A DNA stretch of 64,000 bases from Myxococcus fulvus (GCF_900111765.1 NZ_FOIB01000011.1:62001-126000); one strand, 5' to 3'. Shown: positions 41,287-49,913, numbered from the stretch's first letter. Program-made: numbers and translations. Notes: a model not told the origin generated them from the sequence alone.

Positions 41287-42180
41287 TCAGCGCGTGGAGG
41301 CGAGCCTTCGCACCACGACGCCGGCGGCGTTCATCCCGAAGCACGAGGTGACGAAGGACACGCTGCCATCGATTTGCGTGCGGTGGTCGCACGTGTGGAA
41401 CTCGTTGTCCTGCGGGCAGACACACAGGAACCCGTCCGTCGCGTCGTCGTAGTTGAGGGCCACCGGCATGCGGCGCGCCTCGATGGAGTACACGGCGGTG
41501 ATGCCGGTGTGCCGCTCGGTCTCCACGCCGTACTTGCGCTTGAGCAGCTTGCGGATGTCCTTGGCGAACGGGTCCATGTGCGTCTCGGACAGGTCCTCCA
41601 CGCGGATGGCCGTCGGATCCAACCGCGCGGCGGCGCCCATCGAGCTGACCACGGGGATGCCCAGCGACACGCACCGGTGCAGCAGGTGCAGCTTCGCCTT
41701 CACGTTGTCGATGGCGTCCACCACGAAGTCGTACTTGCCGGCGGGCAGCATCTGCTCGGCGACCTCTTCGCGGTAGAACTCGCGCACCGCCTCCACCCGG
41801 GCCTCCGGGTTGATTTCGCGGCAGCGCTGCGCCATCAGCTCCGCCTTCGACTTGCCCACGCCCTTCACCGTCGCGTGGAGCTGGCGGTTGGTGTTGGTGA
41901 CGCAGACGTCGTCGTGGTCCACCAGCGTCAGGTGACCGATGCCGCTGCGCACCAGGCCCTCGGCCGCGTAGCTGCCCACGCCGCCCAGGCCGAACACCAC
42001 CACGCGCGCGTTGGCGAGCCGCTCCATGGCGTTGTCCCCCAGCAGGCGGCCGGTGCGGTCGAAGCGGCGCGACAGCTTGAACGGCCGGGCGAGCGAGCCA
42101 GTCGCCGCGTTCGGCGTGGCCGCCGTGGCGGGCGGAGTCTCGGGCTGAGGAGGGGCGGGCGGTGGGGGCTGCGGGTTCAT
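41287..42180 (-). CDS. tcdA: tRNA threonylcarbamoyladenosine dehydratase (TcdA/CsdL-like)
   Basis: The 297-residue ThiF/E1-like protein has the adenylation motif VVVFGLGGVGSYAAEGLVRS, the RxxxQ-type TNTNRQLHATVKGVGKSKAE, and DAIDNVKAKLHLL. The ending FVTSCFGMNAAGVVVRRL is typical of TcdA, which cyclises t6A to ct6A in tRNAs. A ~35-residue Pro/Ala-rich N-terminal extension precedes the conserved part, so the true start could be internal. It is convergent with the nuclease gene at a 4-bp gap. Confidence 0.88.
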   Translation of the reverse strand: MNPQPPPPAPPQPETPPATAATPNAATGSLARPFKLSRRFDRTGRLLGDNAMERLANARVVVFGLGGVGSYAAEGLVRSGIGHLTLVDHDDVCVTNTNRQLHATVKGVGKSKAELMAQRCREINPEARVEAVREFYREEVAEQMLPAGKYDFVVDAIDNVKAKLHLLHRCVSLGIPVVSSMGAAARLDPTAIRVEDLSETHMDPFAKDIRKLLKRKYGVETERHTGITAVYSIEARRMPVALNYDDATDGFLCVCPQDNEFHTCDHRTQIDGSVSFVTSCFGMNAAGVVVRRLASTR

Positions 42181-42208
42181 GGGGGTCCTCTATAACGCGA
42201 CCGCTCGC

Positions 42209-43006
42209 CTACCGCGAAGCGGGGGGAAAACCTTCCCGGAACAGGCGCCGGGCATTCTCGGTCGTCCGCTGGGCGACCTCGTCCAGGGGCTCTCCCCGCA
42301 CGCGGGCCATCCCCTCCAGGATGTGGGGCAGGTAGGCCGGCTCGGAGCGGCCGCCCCGGTGAGGGGTGGGCGCCTGGTCCGGCGCGTCCGTCTCCGCCAT
42401 CAGCCGGTCCAGGGGGATGGCGCGCAGCGCGTCCAGGGGCTTTCGCGCCTCGGCCCACGTCACCGGCCCGGCGAAGGAGAAGTGGCAGCCCTTCTGGAGG
42501 TAGAAGCGCGCCAGCTCCACGCCGCCGCTGTAGCTGTGCATGAGCACGCCCGCCTCGGGCAGCTCCTCCTGCTTGAACATCTCGATGAGGGCCGGGTGGA
42601 GCCGGTGGCAGTGCATCAACACCGGCAGCTGGTGCTTGCGCGCGAGCGCCAGGTGCCGCCGCAGCACGGACACCTGCCGCTCGAGCGGCGCGCCGGGCAG
42701 GGATGGACCATCGAGTCCACACTCGCCCACGGCGATGGCGCCGCCCTTGGACAGCAGCGCGTCGAGCAGCTCCAGCGCCGCGTCGTCCTCCTCGGGCGTC
42801 ATGTCTGGCAACAGCTGGGGGTGGATGCCCAGACCCACCTGGAGGCGCGGCTCCGCGCGTGACAGCTCCAGCAGGGGCTCCCAGTCGTGGGTGCCGACGC
42901 CGGGGACGAGGATGCCTTGCAGCCCCGCGGCCCAGGCGCGCTCCAGCACGAGCGTCCTGTCCTCATCGAATCGCGTCGCATCGAGATGGCAGTGGGTGTC
43001 GATCAT
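42209..43006 (-). CDS. TatD-family metal-dependent deoxyribonuclease
   Basis: The 265-residue protein opens with the TatD metal motif MIDTHCHLDATRFDEDR. It continues with VGLGIHPQLL, GECGLDGP, a HCH-type histidine (PVLMHCHRLHPALIE), VLMHSYSGGVELA and the late aspartate in LMAETDAPDQAP. All canonical ligands are present. TatD proteins are 3'-5' nucleases implicated in DNA repair and quality control. It lies directly upstream of tcdA on the same strand. Confidence 0.92.
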   Translation of the reverse strand: MIDTHCHLDATRFDEDRTLVLERAWAAGLQGILVPGVGTHDWEPLLELSRAEPRLQVGLGIHPQLLPDMTPEEDDAALELLDALLSKGGAIAVGECGLDGPSLPGAPLERQVSVLRRHLALARKHQLPVLMHCHRLHPALIEMFKQEELPEAGVLMHSYSGGVELARFYLQKGCHFSFAGPVTWAEARKPLDALRAIPLDRLMAETDAPDQAPTPHRGGRSEPAYLPHILEGMARVRGEPLDEVAQRTTENARRLFREGFPPASR

Positions 43007-43038
43007 TCATCACGCTGGAGTGAATCGCCGTTCATTCA
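43005..43038. promoter_or_regulatory. ATTCA/TGAAT half-site cluster in a divergent promoter region
   Basis: Half-sites ATTCA (43005-43009), TGAAT (43021-43025) and ATTCA (43034-43038) occur within 34 bp between the TatD-family gene and a lipoprotein gene. The last two form an inverted pair 8 bp apart. The patch is AT-rich for this genome and could be an operator or a promoter core. Confidence 0.3.
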
Positions 43039-43126
43039 GGAACATGCTCACTGCAACCCGCCCTCGCGAACCATTCCGTCCCTTCGGAGCGAGGCTATAC
43101 GCCCTTCACTCACTTGGAGGGGCTGA

Positions 43127-44638
43127 ATGGACAAGCGAATCGTCGGCGCGCTGTGCTGCGCGCTGTGGGTTCTGTCGACGGGGTGTGGTGACGAATGTGT
43201 GGACCAGTTCGATTGTCGCAGTGACAAGGGGCAGCCCGCCGAGGGGCAGGAGTGGGTCTGCACCGGCGACAACGAGTGCGAGCAGCGCCCCATCCAGACG
43301 CCGACCCCCGAGCCGGACGCCGGTGGTGGAGACGACGACGCGGGTGTCCCCGACGCGGGAGTGCCGGACGCGGGTGTCCCCGACGCGGGCACGGGTGACG
43401 ACGCGGGCACGCCCGACGGTGGTGGCCAGGGCACCGGCGCGAAGGGGGATGCCTGCACGGGGTCCGGGGACTGCGGTCCGGGCCTTCGCTGCGAGGGCGC
43501 TCCGCTCACGTGTCAGGCGATGCATGTCGCGGTGACGGGCCGGGACGATGCCGGAGTCTCCGCGGCGCTGGTGATGCGCTACGACACGCCGGGCATGACG
43601 TCGCTGAGCGCGGCGGGCACCGACAGCCGCTATCCGCGCTGGGGTCCGGGCGGTACGCACCTCTCGTTCGCGCAGGGCGCGGTGGACACCGCGACGGAGA
43701 AGAGCGCCGGTGACCTCACCGTGCGCGAGGTCCCCCTCGTCGAGGGCCAGGGCGTGGTCGTCGCCGACGGCGGCACGGGCAACACGGAGGCCTTCCGCTC
43801 GATGGAGTGGGAGCCGGGCACCGCCATCGCGTGGGTGCGGCAGAACGGCAGCCAGCGCTCCGGCATCTCGGCGGTGACGCCGGGCGGCACCGGGGGCGTG
43901 GTGCAGGCGACGACGACGGGCGCGTTCCCGGACTGGTCGCGTGACGGGACGACGTTCGTCTACAACGTGAACGGCGAGGGCCTGTTCACCGCGGCCGGAG
44001 GGGGCGCCGCGCCGACGCCGCTGGCCAACGCCGGGACGACGGCGGAGCAGGCGCACTACAACCGCGTGAATGACCAGCTGCTGTTCCTGGCCAACCCGAA
44101 CAACGAGCTGGTGACCTTCGAGGGGGACACCACGCCCACGCCGCTGGTCCGGCTCTACAACATCAACGTGACGGGCGGCGGCGCGCCCCAGCTCGTCGCG
44201 GACGTGTCCACCGAGGCGTCCACCGACGGCACCGTGGACTCGTTCATCGCGAGCCCCATCTGGGCGCCGGATGGCACCTGGGCCGCGTACGTGCGCGCGT
44301 ACTACTTCCGGCCCACGACGGGCGGCGCGGTGCTGTGCGGCGGAGCGGTGTCGCCGTGCCAGGACCGCTCGGGCAACGTCATCTTCCTGCGCGCCATCAA
44401 CCCGCAGGACGGCTCCGCCACGGGTACCGAGGTGCGGCTGGTGGATGACGGCACGCTGCCGTCGTTCTCGCCGGATGGCCGCTTCGTCGCGTTCATCAAG
44501 GCGGGGCAACTGCATGTGCAGCGCATCGATCCGGCGACGGGCGCGCAGGAGGGCGCGGCCATCATCCACCCGAAGGCGGGCTTCACGCTGCAGACGGGCG
44601 ACAGCGACGACCACCGTCCTCGCTGGCAGCCTCGCTGA
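43127..44638 (+). CDS. Lipoprotein with a TolB-like beta-propeller
   Basis: The 503-residue precursor has a signal ending in LSTGCGDECVDQ (lipidated cysteine) and a short Cys-rich stretch. A low-complexity linker with repeats of DAGVP/PDAG follows, then DACTGSGDCGPGLRCEG. The rest is a WD40-like propeller with repeats such as DSRYPRWGPGGTHLSF, GAFPDWSRDGTTFVY, ASPIWAPDGTWAAYV and PSFSPDGRFVAFI, which are PD40/TolB blades. It is probably a surface or periplasmic protein-interaction scaffold. The PDAG linker is common in myxobacterial lipoproteins. The partner is unknown. Confidence 0.82.
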   Translation: MDKRIVGALCCALWVLSTGCGDECVDQFDCRSDKGQPAEGQEWVCTGDNECEQRPIQTPTPEPDAGGGDDDAGVPDAGVPDAGVPDAGTGDDAGTPDGGGQGTGAKGDACTGSGDCGPGLRCEGAPLTCQAMHVAVTGRDDAGVSAALVMRYDTPGMTSLSAAGTDSRYPRWGPGGTHLSFAQGAVDTATEKSAGDLTVREVPLVEGQGVVVADGGTGNTEAFRSMEWEPGTAIAWVRQNGSQRSGISAVTPGGTGGVVQATTTGAFPDWSRDGTTFVYNVNGEGLFTAAGGGAAPTPLANAGTTAEQAHYNRVNDQLLFLANPNNELVTFEGDTTPTPLVRLYNINVTGGGAPQLVADVSTEASTDGTVDSFIASPIWAPDGTWAAYVRAYYFRPTTGGAVLCGGAVSPCQDRSGNVIFLRAINPQDGSATGTEVRLVDDGTLPSFSPDGRFVAFIKAGQLHVQRIDPATGAQEGAAIIHPKAGFTLQTGDSDDHRPRWQPR

Positions 44639-44846
44639 ACTGACTCCCGGGCGGGGAGTGGCTGAGCGCTCCTCGCCTGGGTCACCGTGACGACCGACGT
44701 GTCCGCCCCGGGTGTTCCGTGGACATGTCCACGCTCGCGGCCTGTCGTCCTCCGCGCGCGACGCATCGGGCCTTGCCTGTCCTGGGGCCACGGGAATAGA
44801 GGGGTCCGGCTGACGGGCCTGGTGCCCTCTGTCCCGGAGGACGCGG

Positions 44847-45101
44847 ATGAAGATGCTGCTCGTGACGTTGGGAGTCCTGCTGTTCGCCGGCTGCGCCACG
44901 CTCCCGAGCCTGCCGGTGGACGTGGGCGGTGGCGGAACCGTGTCCGAGGACCCGCACCCGGACATGGCGCCTGTGCGCCTCCAGACGCGCGCGGGCACCT
45001 TCCTGGTGCACCCCAACAATGCCGAGGACTTCGCTCGCGCGCTGGCGGGTGAGCCCACCCAGCGGCACTACACCACCGGCATGCTCCTGGCCGGGGAGTG
45101 A
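44847..45101 (+). CDS. Small lipoprotein
   Basis: The 84-residue precursor has a textbook signal and lipobox (MKMLLVTLGVLLFAGCATLP). The mature part contains PVRLQTRAGTFLVHPNNAED and a polar C-terminus (RHYTTGMLLAGE). No family is recognised. It stands alone, with ~200 bp of unremarkable sequence upstream. Confidence 0.7.
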   Translation: MKMLLVTLGVLLFAGCATLPSLPVDVGGGGTVSEDPHPDMAPVRLQTRAGTFLVHPNNAEDFARALAGEPTQRHYTTGMLLAGE

Positions 45102-45180
45102 ACCTGGGGCCCTGCCGCCGAGGCTCGGAAGCCACGGTGCGGGCCACCGGTAGTTCCTACGCTGAAAAAAGCGGAGGGTT

Positions 45181-45423
45181 TCAGCCCACCACGACGATGC
45201 GGCGCCCCAGGGCCCGCGTCATCTGCGGTGACGTCATCACCGCCAGCGCCTCACCGAGCTCCCCGCCCGCCGTGTCGAAGGCCGCGGCGATGACCTCCCC
45301 CACGGTGAGGTGGGCCTTCTCGGCGGCCACCCGGGCCCGCTGAGCCGTCCGCCGCAGTGCTGGCATCACCCGTCGCCCTTGCCGGCGCATCGGGACGCTC
45401 TTGCGTGTCGTCGTCTTGGCCAT
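45181..45423 (-). CDS. Small basic protein of unknown function
   Basis: A strong ribosome site (GGAGGAGC) precedes the ATG. The 80-residue product is basic at its N-terminus (KTTTRKSVPMRRQGRR) and has amphipathic helices (HLTVGEVIAAAFDTAGGELG). A nucleic-acid-binding role is possible but unproven. Its stop codon sits inside a small inverted repeat (GCTGAAA at 45161 with TTTCAGC at 45179). Confidence 0.6.
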   Translation of the reverse strand: MAKTTTRKSVPMRRQGRRVMPALRRTAQRARVAAEKAHLTVGEVIAAAFDTAGGELGEALAVMTSPQMTRALGRRIVVVG

Positions 45424-45829
45424 GTGCTCCTCCCACCTCGCGTTGCTGCGCGGGTGAGTACACCTGGGGTCTGACATATGCAGACGAGGTGCCAGCCGGA
45501 CGCTCACCTGACGGGTAACGCGTACTAAGGGTTTTCCCTGGCACGGAGCGGGGTTCCAGGTTCACCACCGCACGCAGAGCACCGCAACCCCGGAGGGGTT
45601 CCTCGTTCTGTCGAGTTAATTCGTTCATCCAGACCCGCAATCTCGACGTTTCGTTCAAGAATCGAGAGTTCACTACAAGCCGCGAACACGGCGAGTGCGC
45701 TCGGTCTTGAATGACCCATGTGTCGCTGGCGCCCCGCCGGATTGGTCAAAAAATTGGCAGTTGGGGGTGTGGGCTGACATGGGCGTCGCGCCCTCGTGGG
45801 CGGAGTGTTCGGTGCGGTATACGCGGGCC
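45424..45829. other. Intergenic region with AT-rich repeat patch, no gene recognised
   Basis: This ~400-bp region separates two divergent genes. It has no convincing coding frame. Its central part, 45601-45680, is AT-rich for this genome and carries short direct and inverted repeats (separate entry). Confidence 0.5.
45604..45668. promoter_or_regulatory. Direct repeats TCGTTC and an inverted repeat in a divergent promoter
   Basis: TCGTTC occurs at 45604, 45622 and 45652; the last two are part of an exact TTCGTTCA repeat spaced 30 bp, three helical turns. TCTCGA (45642-45647) and TCGAGA (45663-45668) form an inverted repeat. The arrangement suggests a regulator binding one face of the DNA, but none is identified. 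Confidence 0.35.
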
Positions 45830-46906
45830 ATGCCTCAGACCCTCTGCCCGAGCTGCGGTCACAGCCCCATTCCCCGGGGCGCCTCGGCCTGTCCCGCCTG
45901 TGGTGAGCCCTTCGACCATCTGCAGTCCTACAAGAAGGTCGGCCGCACGCGGCTGGACCGCTTGGGGGACGCGGTGGATGACGAGGCCACCGTCTTCGGC
46001 GGCGACCTGGTGACGAGCGCCGTCTCCGCGCATCCGGGCCCGGTGGCGGCGGTGTTGGGGGCGGGCGCGGCCGCGTGGTTCCTGCGGGCCGGTGGGGTGC
46101 TGGGCTCGCTGCAGGACCCGTCGTGGACGTACGGGCTGGTGGCGTTGGACCTGGTGCTCGCGCTGGTGCTGGTGCTCAACCGGGGGCCGGTGAAGGGCAT
46201 CGCCCAGACGGGCTTGACGGTGCAGTTGGTCGCCACGGCGTGGCTCGCGCGCGGAGCGCCGACGGCGCCCGTGCACGTGGCCTACTTCGCGCTGGGCCTG
46301 GTGGCGTTGTTCCTGGTGGTGGGGGAGCCCGGTCCCGCGCGGCGTTACACGGGCCTGGGGTTGGGGCTCGCCACGGCGCTGGCCTCGGCCGTGCTCCTGG
46401 CGATGCCGGGCACGGGGGCGTCCCTGGGAGGCGGGGGCGTGCGGCAGCTCTTGGTGGGCAGTGAGCTGGGGTATCGGCTGGAGCTGCCGGTGGGGTGGGA
46501 GCGGCTGACGCGTGAGCAGCTCGCCACGCACCTGCCGCTGCCCGCGGCGACGCTGCACGGCAGCGGCGTGGGCTTCGGCGACATGGCGCGCGGGCGCTAC
46601 GGCTTCCTCTGGGTGGAGCGCTCCACAGGCGTGAAGCTGGAGGCCGGCTGCCAGGGGCTGTTGAGCGCGGTGGGCACCGGTGAGGAGGCGCGCACGGCGT
46701 CGCCCGCGGCGCTGGGGTCGCGCTCGAAGCTGTACACGCTGAGCACGTCGGCGGGCGCGAGGGGCACGCTGGGCTGCGGGCTGTTGCCGGATGGTCGACT
46801 GGTGGGGCTCGCGGTGGTGGCCGCCGGGTCGGGTGACGCACAGCCGGGCGACACGGGAGGGCAGGAGTCCTTCGCCGCGGTGGGCGAGGGGCTCGCGTTG
46901 CAGTAA
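45830..46906 (+). CDS. Membrane protein with an N-terminal zinc ribbon
   Basis: From MPQTLCPSCGHSPIPRG the 358-residue protein has a two-CxxC zinc ribbon (CPSCG...CPACG), about five hydrophobic helices (for example GLVALDLVLALVLVLNRG) and a ~160-residue C-terminal extracytoplasmic domain beginning GYRLELPVGWERLTREQLA. The last part may be a small beta domain similar to those following other zinc-ribbon membrane proteins. No specific function is recognised. Confidence 0.75.
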   Translation: MPQTLCPSCGHSPIPRGASACPACGEPFDHLQSYKKVGRTRLDRLGDAVDDEATVFGGDLVTSAVSAHPGPVAAVLGAGAAAWFLRAGGVLGSLQDPSWTYGLVALDLVLALVLVLNRGPVKGIAQTGLTVQLVATAWLARGAPTAPVHVAYFALGLVALFLVVGEPGPARRYTGLGLGLATALASAVLLAMPGTGASLGGGGVRQLLVGSELGYRLELPVGWERLTREQLATHLPLPAATLHGSGVGFGDMARGRYGFLWVERSTGVKLEAGCQGLLSAVGTGEEARTASPAALGSRSKLYTLSTSAGARGTLGCGLLPDGRLVGLAVVAAGSGDAQPGDTGGQESFAAVGEGLALQ

Positions 46907-46918
46907 ACGGGCGCGGCC

Positions 46919-47881
46919 ATGAACGTCCAGGTCCTGTTCCACGACAACTGCTTCGACGGCGCCGCGAGCGCCGCGGTGTTCACCCGCTTCTACCGGGAGC
47001 GTGTCCGCGCGGACGCGGCGTTCCGCTACCAGGGGCTGAACCACAAGCCGGGCGCGGAGGGCATCGACCCGGCCGTCTTCACGGGCGAGGAGAACGTCAT
47101 CGTCGACTTCCGCTACAGCCAGGACGCTCGGCTGACGTGGTGGTTCGACCACCATGCCTCCGCGTTCCAGCAGTCGGGGGACGAGGCGCACTTCCGCGCG
47201 GACTCGAGCGGGCGCAAGTTCCACGACGCGCACCGCAAGAGTTGCACGAAGTACCTGGCGGACGTGGCGCGAGAGCGCTTCGGCTGGGACGCGTCCGCGC
47301 TCTCGGACCTCATCCACTGGGCGGAAATCATCGACGGGGCCCAGTTCCCCTCGCCGCAGATGGCGGTGGCGCTGGAGGAGCCCGCGCTGCGCATCATGAC
47401 GGTGCTGGAGGCGAACAAGGACCCGGCGCTCATCCCCGAGGTCATCCGCCGCATGCAGTCGGAGTCGCTCGCGGACATCGCCGCCTCGCCGCTCATCGCG
47501 GGGCCGCTGGCGCCGCTGCTCGCGCGCCATCAGGCGAACATCGAGCTGGTGCGCTCGCGGGCCCGCTACGAGCGCGGCGTCGTCTTCTTCGACCTGGTGG
47601 ACGAGGGCGTGGACAGCCTCAACAAGTTCATCGCGTACGCGCTCTATCCGGACGCGCGCTACACGCTGTGGGTGGGGCGGGGGACGTCGCGCGCGAAGGT
47701 GTCGCTCGGCTCCAACCCGTGGAAGCCGGAGCTGCGCCAGCATGACCTTTCCGCCATCGCTGGCAGGTACGGTGGCGGCGGGCATCCGGTGGTGGCGGCG
47801 GCCAGCTTCAAGGCGGACCAGGCGGACAAGGCCCGCGCCGCGTACCAGGAGGTTCTCGCGGAGCTGTCCACCGCGGGGTGA
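46919..47881 (+). CDS. DHH-family phosphoesterase
   Basis: The 320-residue protein has DHH motif I as FHDNCFDGAASAAVF, the DHH triad as WFDHHASAF and a DHHA1-type C-terminal motif RYGGGGHPVVAAASF. These bind two divalent metals and the phosphate. Such proteins cleave short oligonucleotides (nano-RNase), cyclic dinucleotides or pAp; the substrate cannot be fixed. It lies 12 bp after the zinc-ribbon membrane protein gene and is convergent with maf. Confidence 0.85.
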   Translation: MNVQVLFHDNCFDGAASAAVFTRFYRERVRADAAFRYQGLNHKPGAEGIDPAVFTGEENVIVDFRYSQDARLTWWFDHHASAFQQSGDEAHFRADSSGRKFHDAHRKSCTKYLADVARERFGWDASALSDLIHWAEIIDGAQFPSPQMAVALEEPALRIMTVLEANKDPALIPEVIRRMQSESLADIAASPLIAGPLAPLLARHQANIELVRSRARYERGVVFFDLVDEGVDSLNKFIAYALYPDARYTLWVGRGTSRAKVSLGSNPWKPELRQHDLSAIAGRYGGGGHPVVAAASFKADQADKARAAYQEVLAELSTAG

Positions 47882-47883
47882 GG

Positions 47884-48471
47884 CTACGGCTGGCCGCGCT
47901 CGAAGAAGGTGAAGCCGGCCTGTCGCAGCAGTCGCACCACGGTCACCATGGGCAGGCCCTGCACGTTCGCGCGGTCGCCGTCGAGCCGCGCCAGCAGCGC
48001 CTGTCCCGCGCCCTCCACGCGGTAGCTGCCGCAGCAGCCCTCCCACTCGTTCAGGTCCAGGTAGCGCTCCAGTTCGTCCGGTGTGACGTCGTGGAACGTC
48101 AGGCGCGCGGTCTCCACGGCCTCGTCGATGGACCCGCCCGGGCCCACCAGGCACACGCCGGTGTGGATGTCATGGGTGTGGCCCAGGAGCTTCTGGAGCT
48201 GGCCTCTCGCCGCGTCGCGGTCTGCGGGCTTGGTGAGCGTCTGTCCGGCCACCTCGACCAGTTGGTCCGCGCCGAGCACCCACGCGTCGGGATGTCGTGC
48301 GTGCACGGCGCGAGCCTTGCGAGCCGCCAGCTCGCGGACGGCCTCACGGGCCGAAAGGTGGGCGGCCACCGTCTCGTCGACGCCCGGACTCACGGCGCGA
48401 TAGGGCAGGGCGAGCCCATCCATCAGCGAGCGGCGGGCACTGGAGGTGGATGCCAGAATCAAGGGTCTCAT
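47884..48471 (-). CDS. maf: Maf-family nucleotide pyrophosphatase
   Basis: The 195-residue product begins [21 protein letters not shown], the Maf SxSxxR signature, followed by ARKARAV, the catalytic aspartate in [12 protein letters not shown] and [12 protein letters not shown]. The CGSYRVEG form resembles the YceF subgroup (7-methyl-GTP pyrophosphatase) more than the YhdE subgroup. Maf proteins clear modified nucleotides. Its 5' end and leader are duplicated upstream (separate entry). Confidence 0.88.
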   Translation of the reverse strand: MRPLILASTSSARRSLMDGLALPYRAVSPGVDETVAAHLSAREAVRELAARKARAVHARHPDAWVLGADQLVEVAGQTLTKPADRDAARGQLQKLLGHTHDIHTGVCLVGPGGSIDEAVETARLTFHDVTPDELERYLDLNEWEGCCGSYRVEGAGQALLARLDGDRANVQGLPMVTVVRLLRQAGFTFFERGQP

Positions 48472-48639
48472 GGGAGCGCCACCCTAGTGCACCCGAGGCG
48501 GACCGCGTCGCCGCCCACCGAGTGAACAGGGCAGGCTGGGCCCGTCCATCAGCGAGCGGTGAGCGTTGGAGGTGGAGGACTCATGGGGCCTCACCCTGGT
48601 GCACCCAGGAGTGCCTTGCCGCCGCCCGCCGAGCGAGCA
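48403..48639 (-). repeat. Tandem duplication of the maf leader and first ~22 codons
   Basis: The segment 48403-48528, which holds the maf upstream region and its first codons, is repeated with changes at 48529-48639 (offset 126 bp). Shared words are CATCAGCGAGCGG (48421 and 48547), TGGAGGTGGA and GTGCACCC. The upstream copy has a ~13-nt deletion right after its ATG, which shifts the frame. Confidence 0.85.
48549..48584 (-). pseudogene. 11-codon upstream reading frame in the duplicated maf 5' end
   Basis: The duplicated ATG at 48584 opens MSPPPPTLTAR and stops at TGA (48551-48549). It is a broken copy of the maf start, about 110 bp upstream of the true gene. Four consecutive prolines would slow ribosomes, so it might act as a leader peptide, or it may simply be a relic. 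Confidence 0.4.
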
Positions 48640-48690
48640 TGCACGTCCCTGCTTCCCGGCCCCTGGGGTGATGCCGTAGCGTGACGGCCC

Positions 48691-49908
48691 ATGTCGCGGC
48701 GCGGTCTGCTCGCCCTCTGCCTCCTCCTCACCGCCTGCAAGCGGAACGCCTCGGCCCCGGAGACGGGAGACGCCGGATCGCCCGAGGTGTCGGCTGTGAA
48801 GCCCACCTCTGCCAACGGCACGCACTCCGACGAGCCCGGTGACACCGCGCGCCCCGTGCAGCCGCTCGCGGTCTGCCAGGCCCGGGGCGGCTCTCCACTG
48901 GACGCGGCGCGCGGCTACTACGACTCGGGGCGCTTCGAGGAGGCGCTGTCCTGCGCGGCGCAGGCGGCGGCGCTGGAGCCGGACCTGGCCTCGGCCCACG
49001 CCGAGCGCGGTGTCGCACTGGCCGCCTTGGGGCGCGAGTCGGACGCGCAGCTCGCCTTCGCCCGGGCGCTCGCCATCGACCCCGGGGACGCGGACGCGCT
49101 GCTCGGCGCGGCCCACCTGTACGCGGTGCAGATGACCTCCACGCGCGAACGCGACGAGCTGGGCACGCTCTACGCCGAGCGCGGCCTGTCCCAGCCCGGC
49201 ACGCCCCCGGAGCTCATCCCGCACCTGGCGCTGGTGTCGGCCATGGCCTTCAACGACCTGGGTCAGGCGGAGGAGGCCCTCGCCCGGGCCGCCATCGTCC
49301 TGGCTCGCGAGCCGGGCAGCCGCGAGGCGCTCTACGAGCGAGCCCTGGCCCTCTTCGAGCTGTGCCGCTTCTCCGATGCGAAGCGCGCCTTCCAGGGCCT
49401 GGTCGACGACGCGGAGCGCGCCGCGCACGCGCACCAGCACCTGGGGCTGTTGCTGGAGCGGGAAGGAAAGTGGAAGCAGGCGCAGACGCACTTCGACAAG
49501 GCGCGCACGCTTGCTCCTGACGACTTCCCGACGCCGCCCCTGCCCACCGAGGACACCTTCCGCGTGGACGTGGCCCGCGCCGTCTCCGAGCTGCCTGCTG
49601 ACATGCGCAATGACCTGGAGGGCGTCCCCGTCACCGCGGAGGAGTTGCCCGCCGAGGTGGACCTGCTCGCCAACCAGCCGCCCCTGTCGCCGACCATCCT
49701 GGGGCTGTTCCGGGGGCCGCCCCTGGGCGCGCCGTGCGACGGGGCGGAGTCGCCGTGCCGCTCGGTGGTGCTGTACCGGCGCAACCTGGCACGGGCCGTG
49801 CGCACGCCGGCGGAGCTGCGCGAACAGATTCGCGTGACATTGCTCCACGAAATCGGGCATCTGCGCGGCGAGGACGATGAAGAACTGGCCGCGCGCGGCC
49901 TGGAGTGA
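48691..49908 (+). CDS. TPR lipoprotein with a C-terminal zincin-like metalloprotease motif
   Basis: The 405-residue protein has a lipoprotein signal (MSRRGLLALCLLLTACKRN), about five TPR-like helix pairs (for example AARGYYDSGRFEEALSCAAQ) and a C-terminal ~120-residue region. That region ends in LLHEIGHLRGEDDEEL, the HExxHxxGxxD zinc motif of the minimal metallopeptidase family (PF06262-like). The segment ILGLFRGPPLG upstream of it matches this family too. The protein should be anchored outside the cytoplasm, whereas members of that family are usually cytosolic single-domain proteins, so the fusion is unusual. Confidence 0.8.
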   Translation: MSRRGLLALCLLLTACKRNASAPETGDAGSPEVSAVKPTSANGTHSDEPGDTARPVQPLAVCQARGGSPLDAARGYYDSGRFEEALSCAAQAAALEPDLASAHAERGVALAALGRESDAQLAFARALAIDPGDADALLGAAHLYAVQMTSTRERDELGTLYAERGLSQPGTPPELIPHLALVSAMAFNDLGQAEEALARAAIVLAREPGSREALYERALALFELCRFSDAKRAFQGLVDDAERAAHAHQHLGLLLEREGKWKQAQTHFDKARTLAPDDFPTPPLPTEDTFRVDVARAVSELPADMRNDLEGVPVTAEELPAEVDLLANQPPLSPTILGLFRGPPLGAPCDGAESPCRSVVLYRRNLARAVRTPAELREQIRVTLLHEIGHLRGEDDEELAARGLE

Positions 49909-49913
49909 CGCGA

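Noticed and set aside
43321-43440. Repeated GACGCGGGTGTCCC units resembling a small CRISPR-like or minisatellite array
   Set aside because: They are in-frame codons for the PDAG linker of a lipoprotein, a common low-complexity spacer.
49787-49802. TGGCACGGGCCGTGCG inside the TPR-zincin gene, upstream of the RlmI-like gene
   Set aside because: It fits a sigma-54 promoter with one mismatch at -12, but it lies within codons of a conserved protein and has no dyad sites nearby. Kept only as a note.
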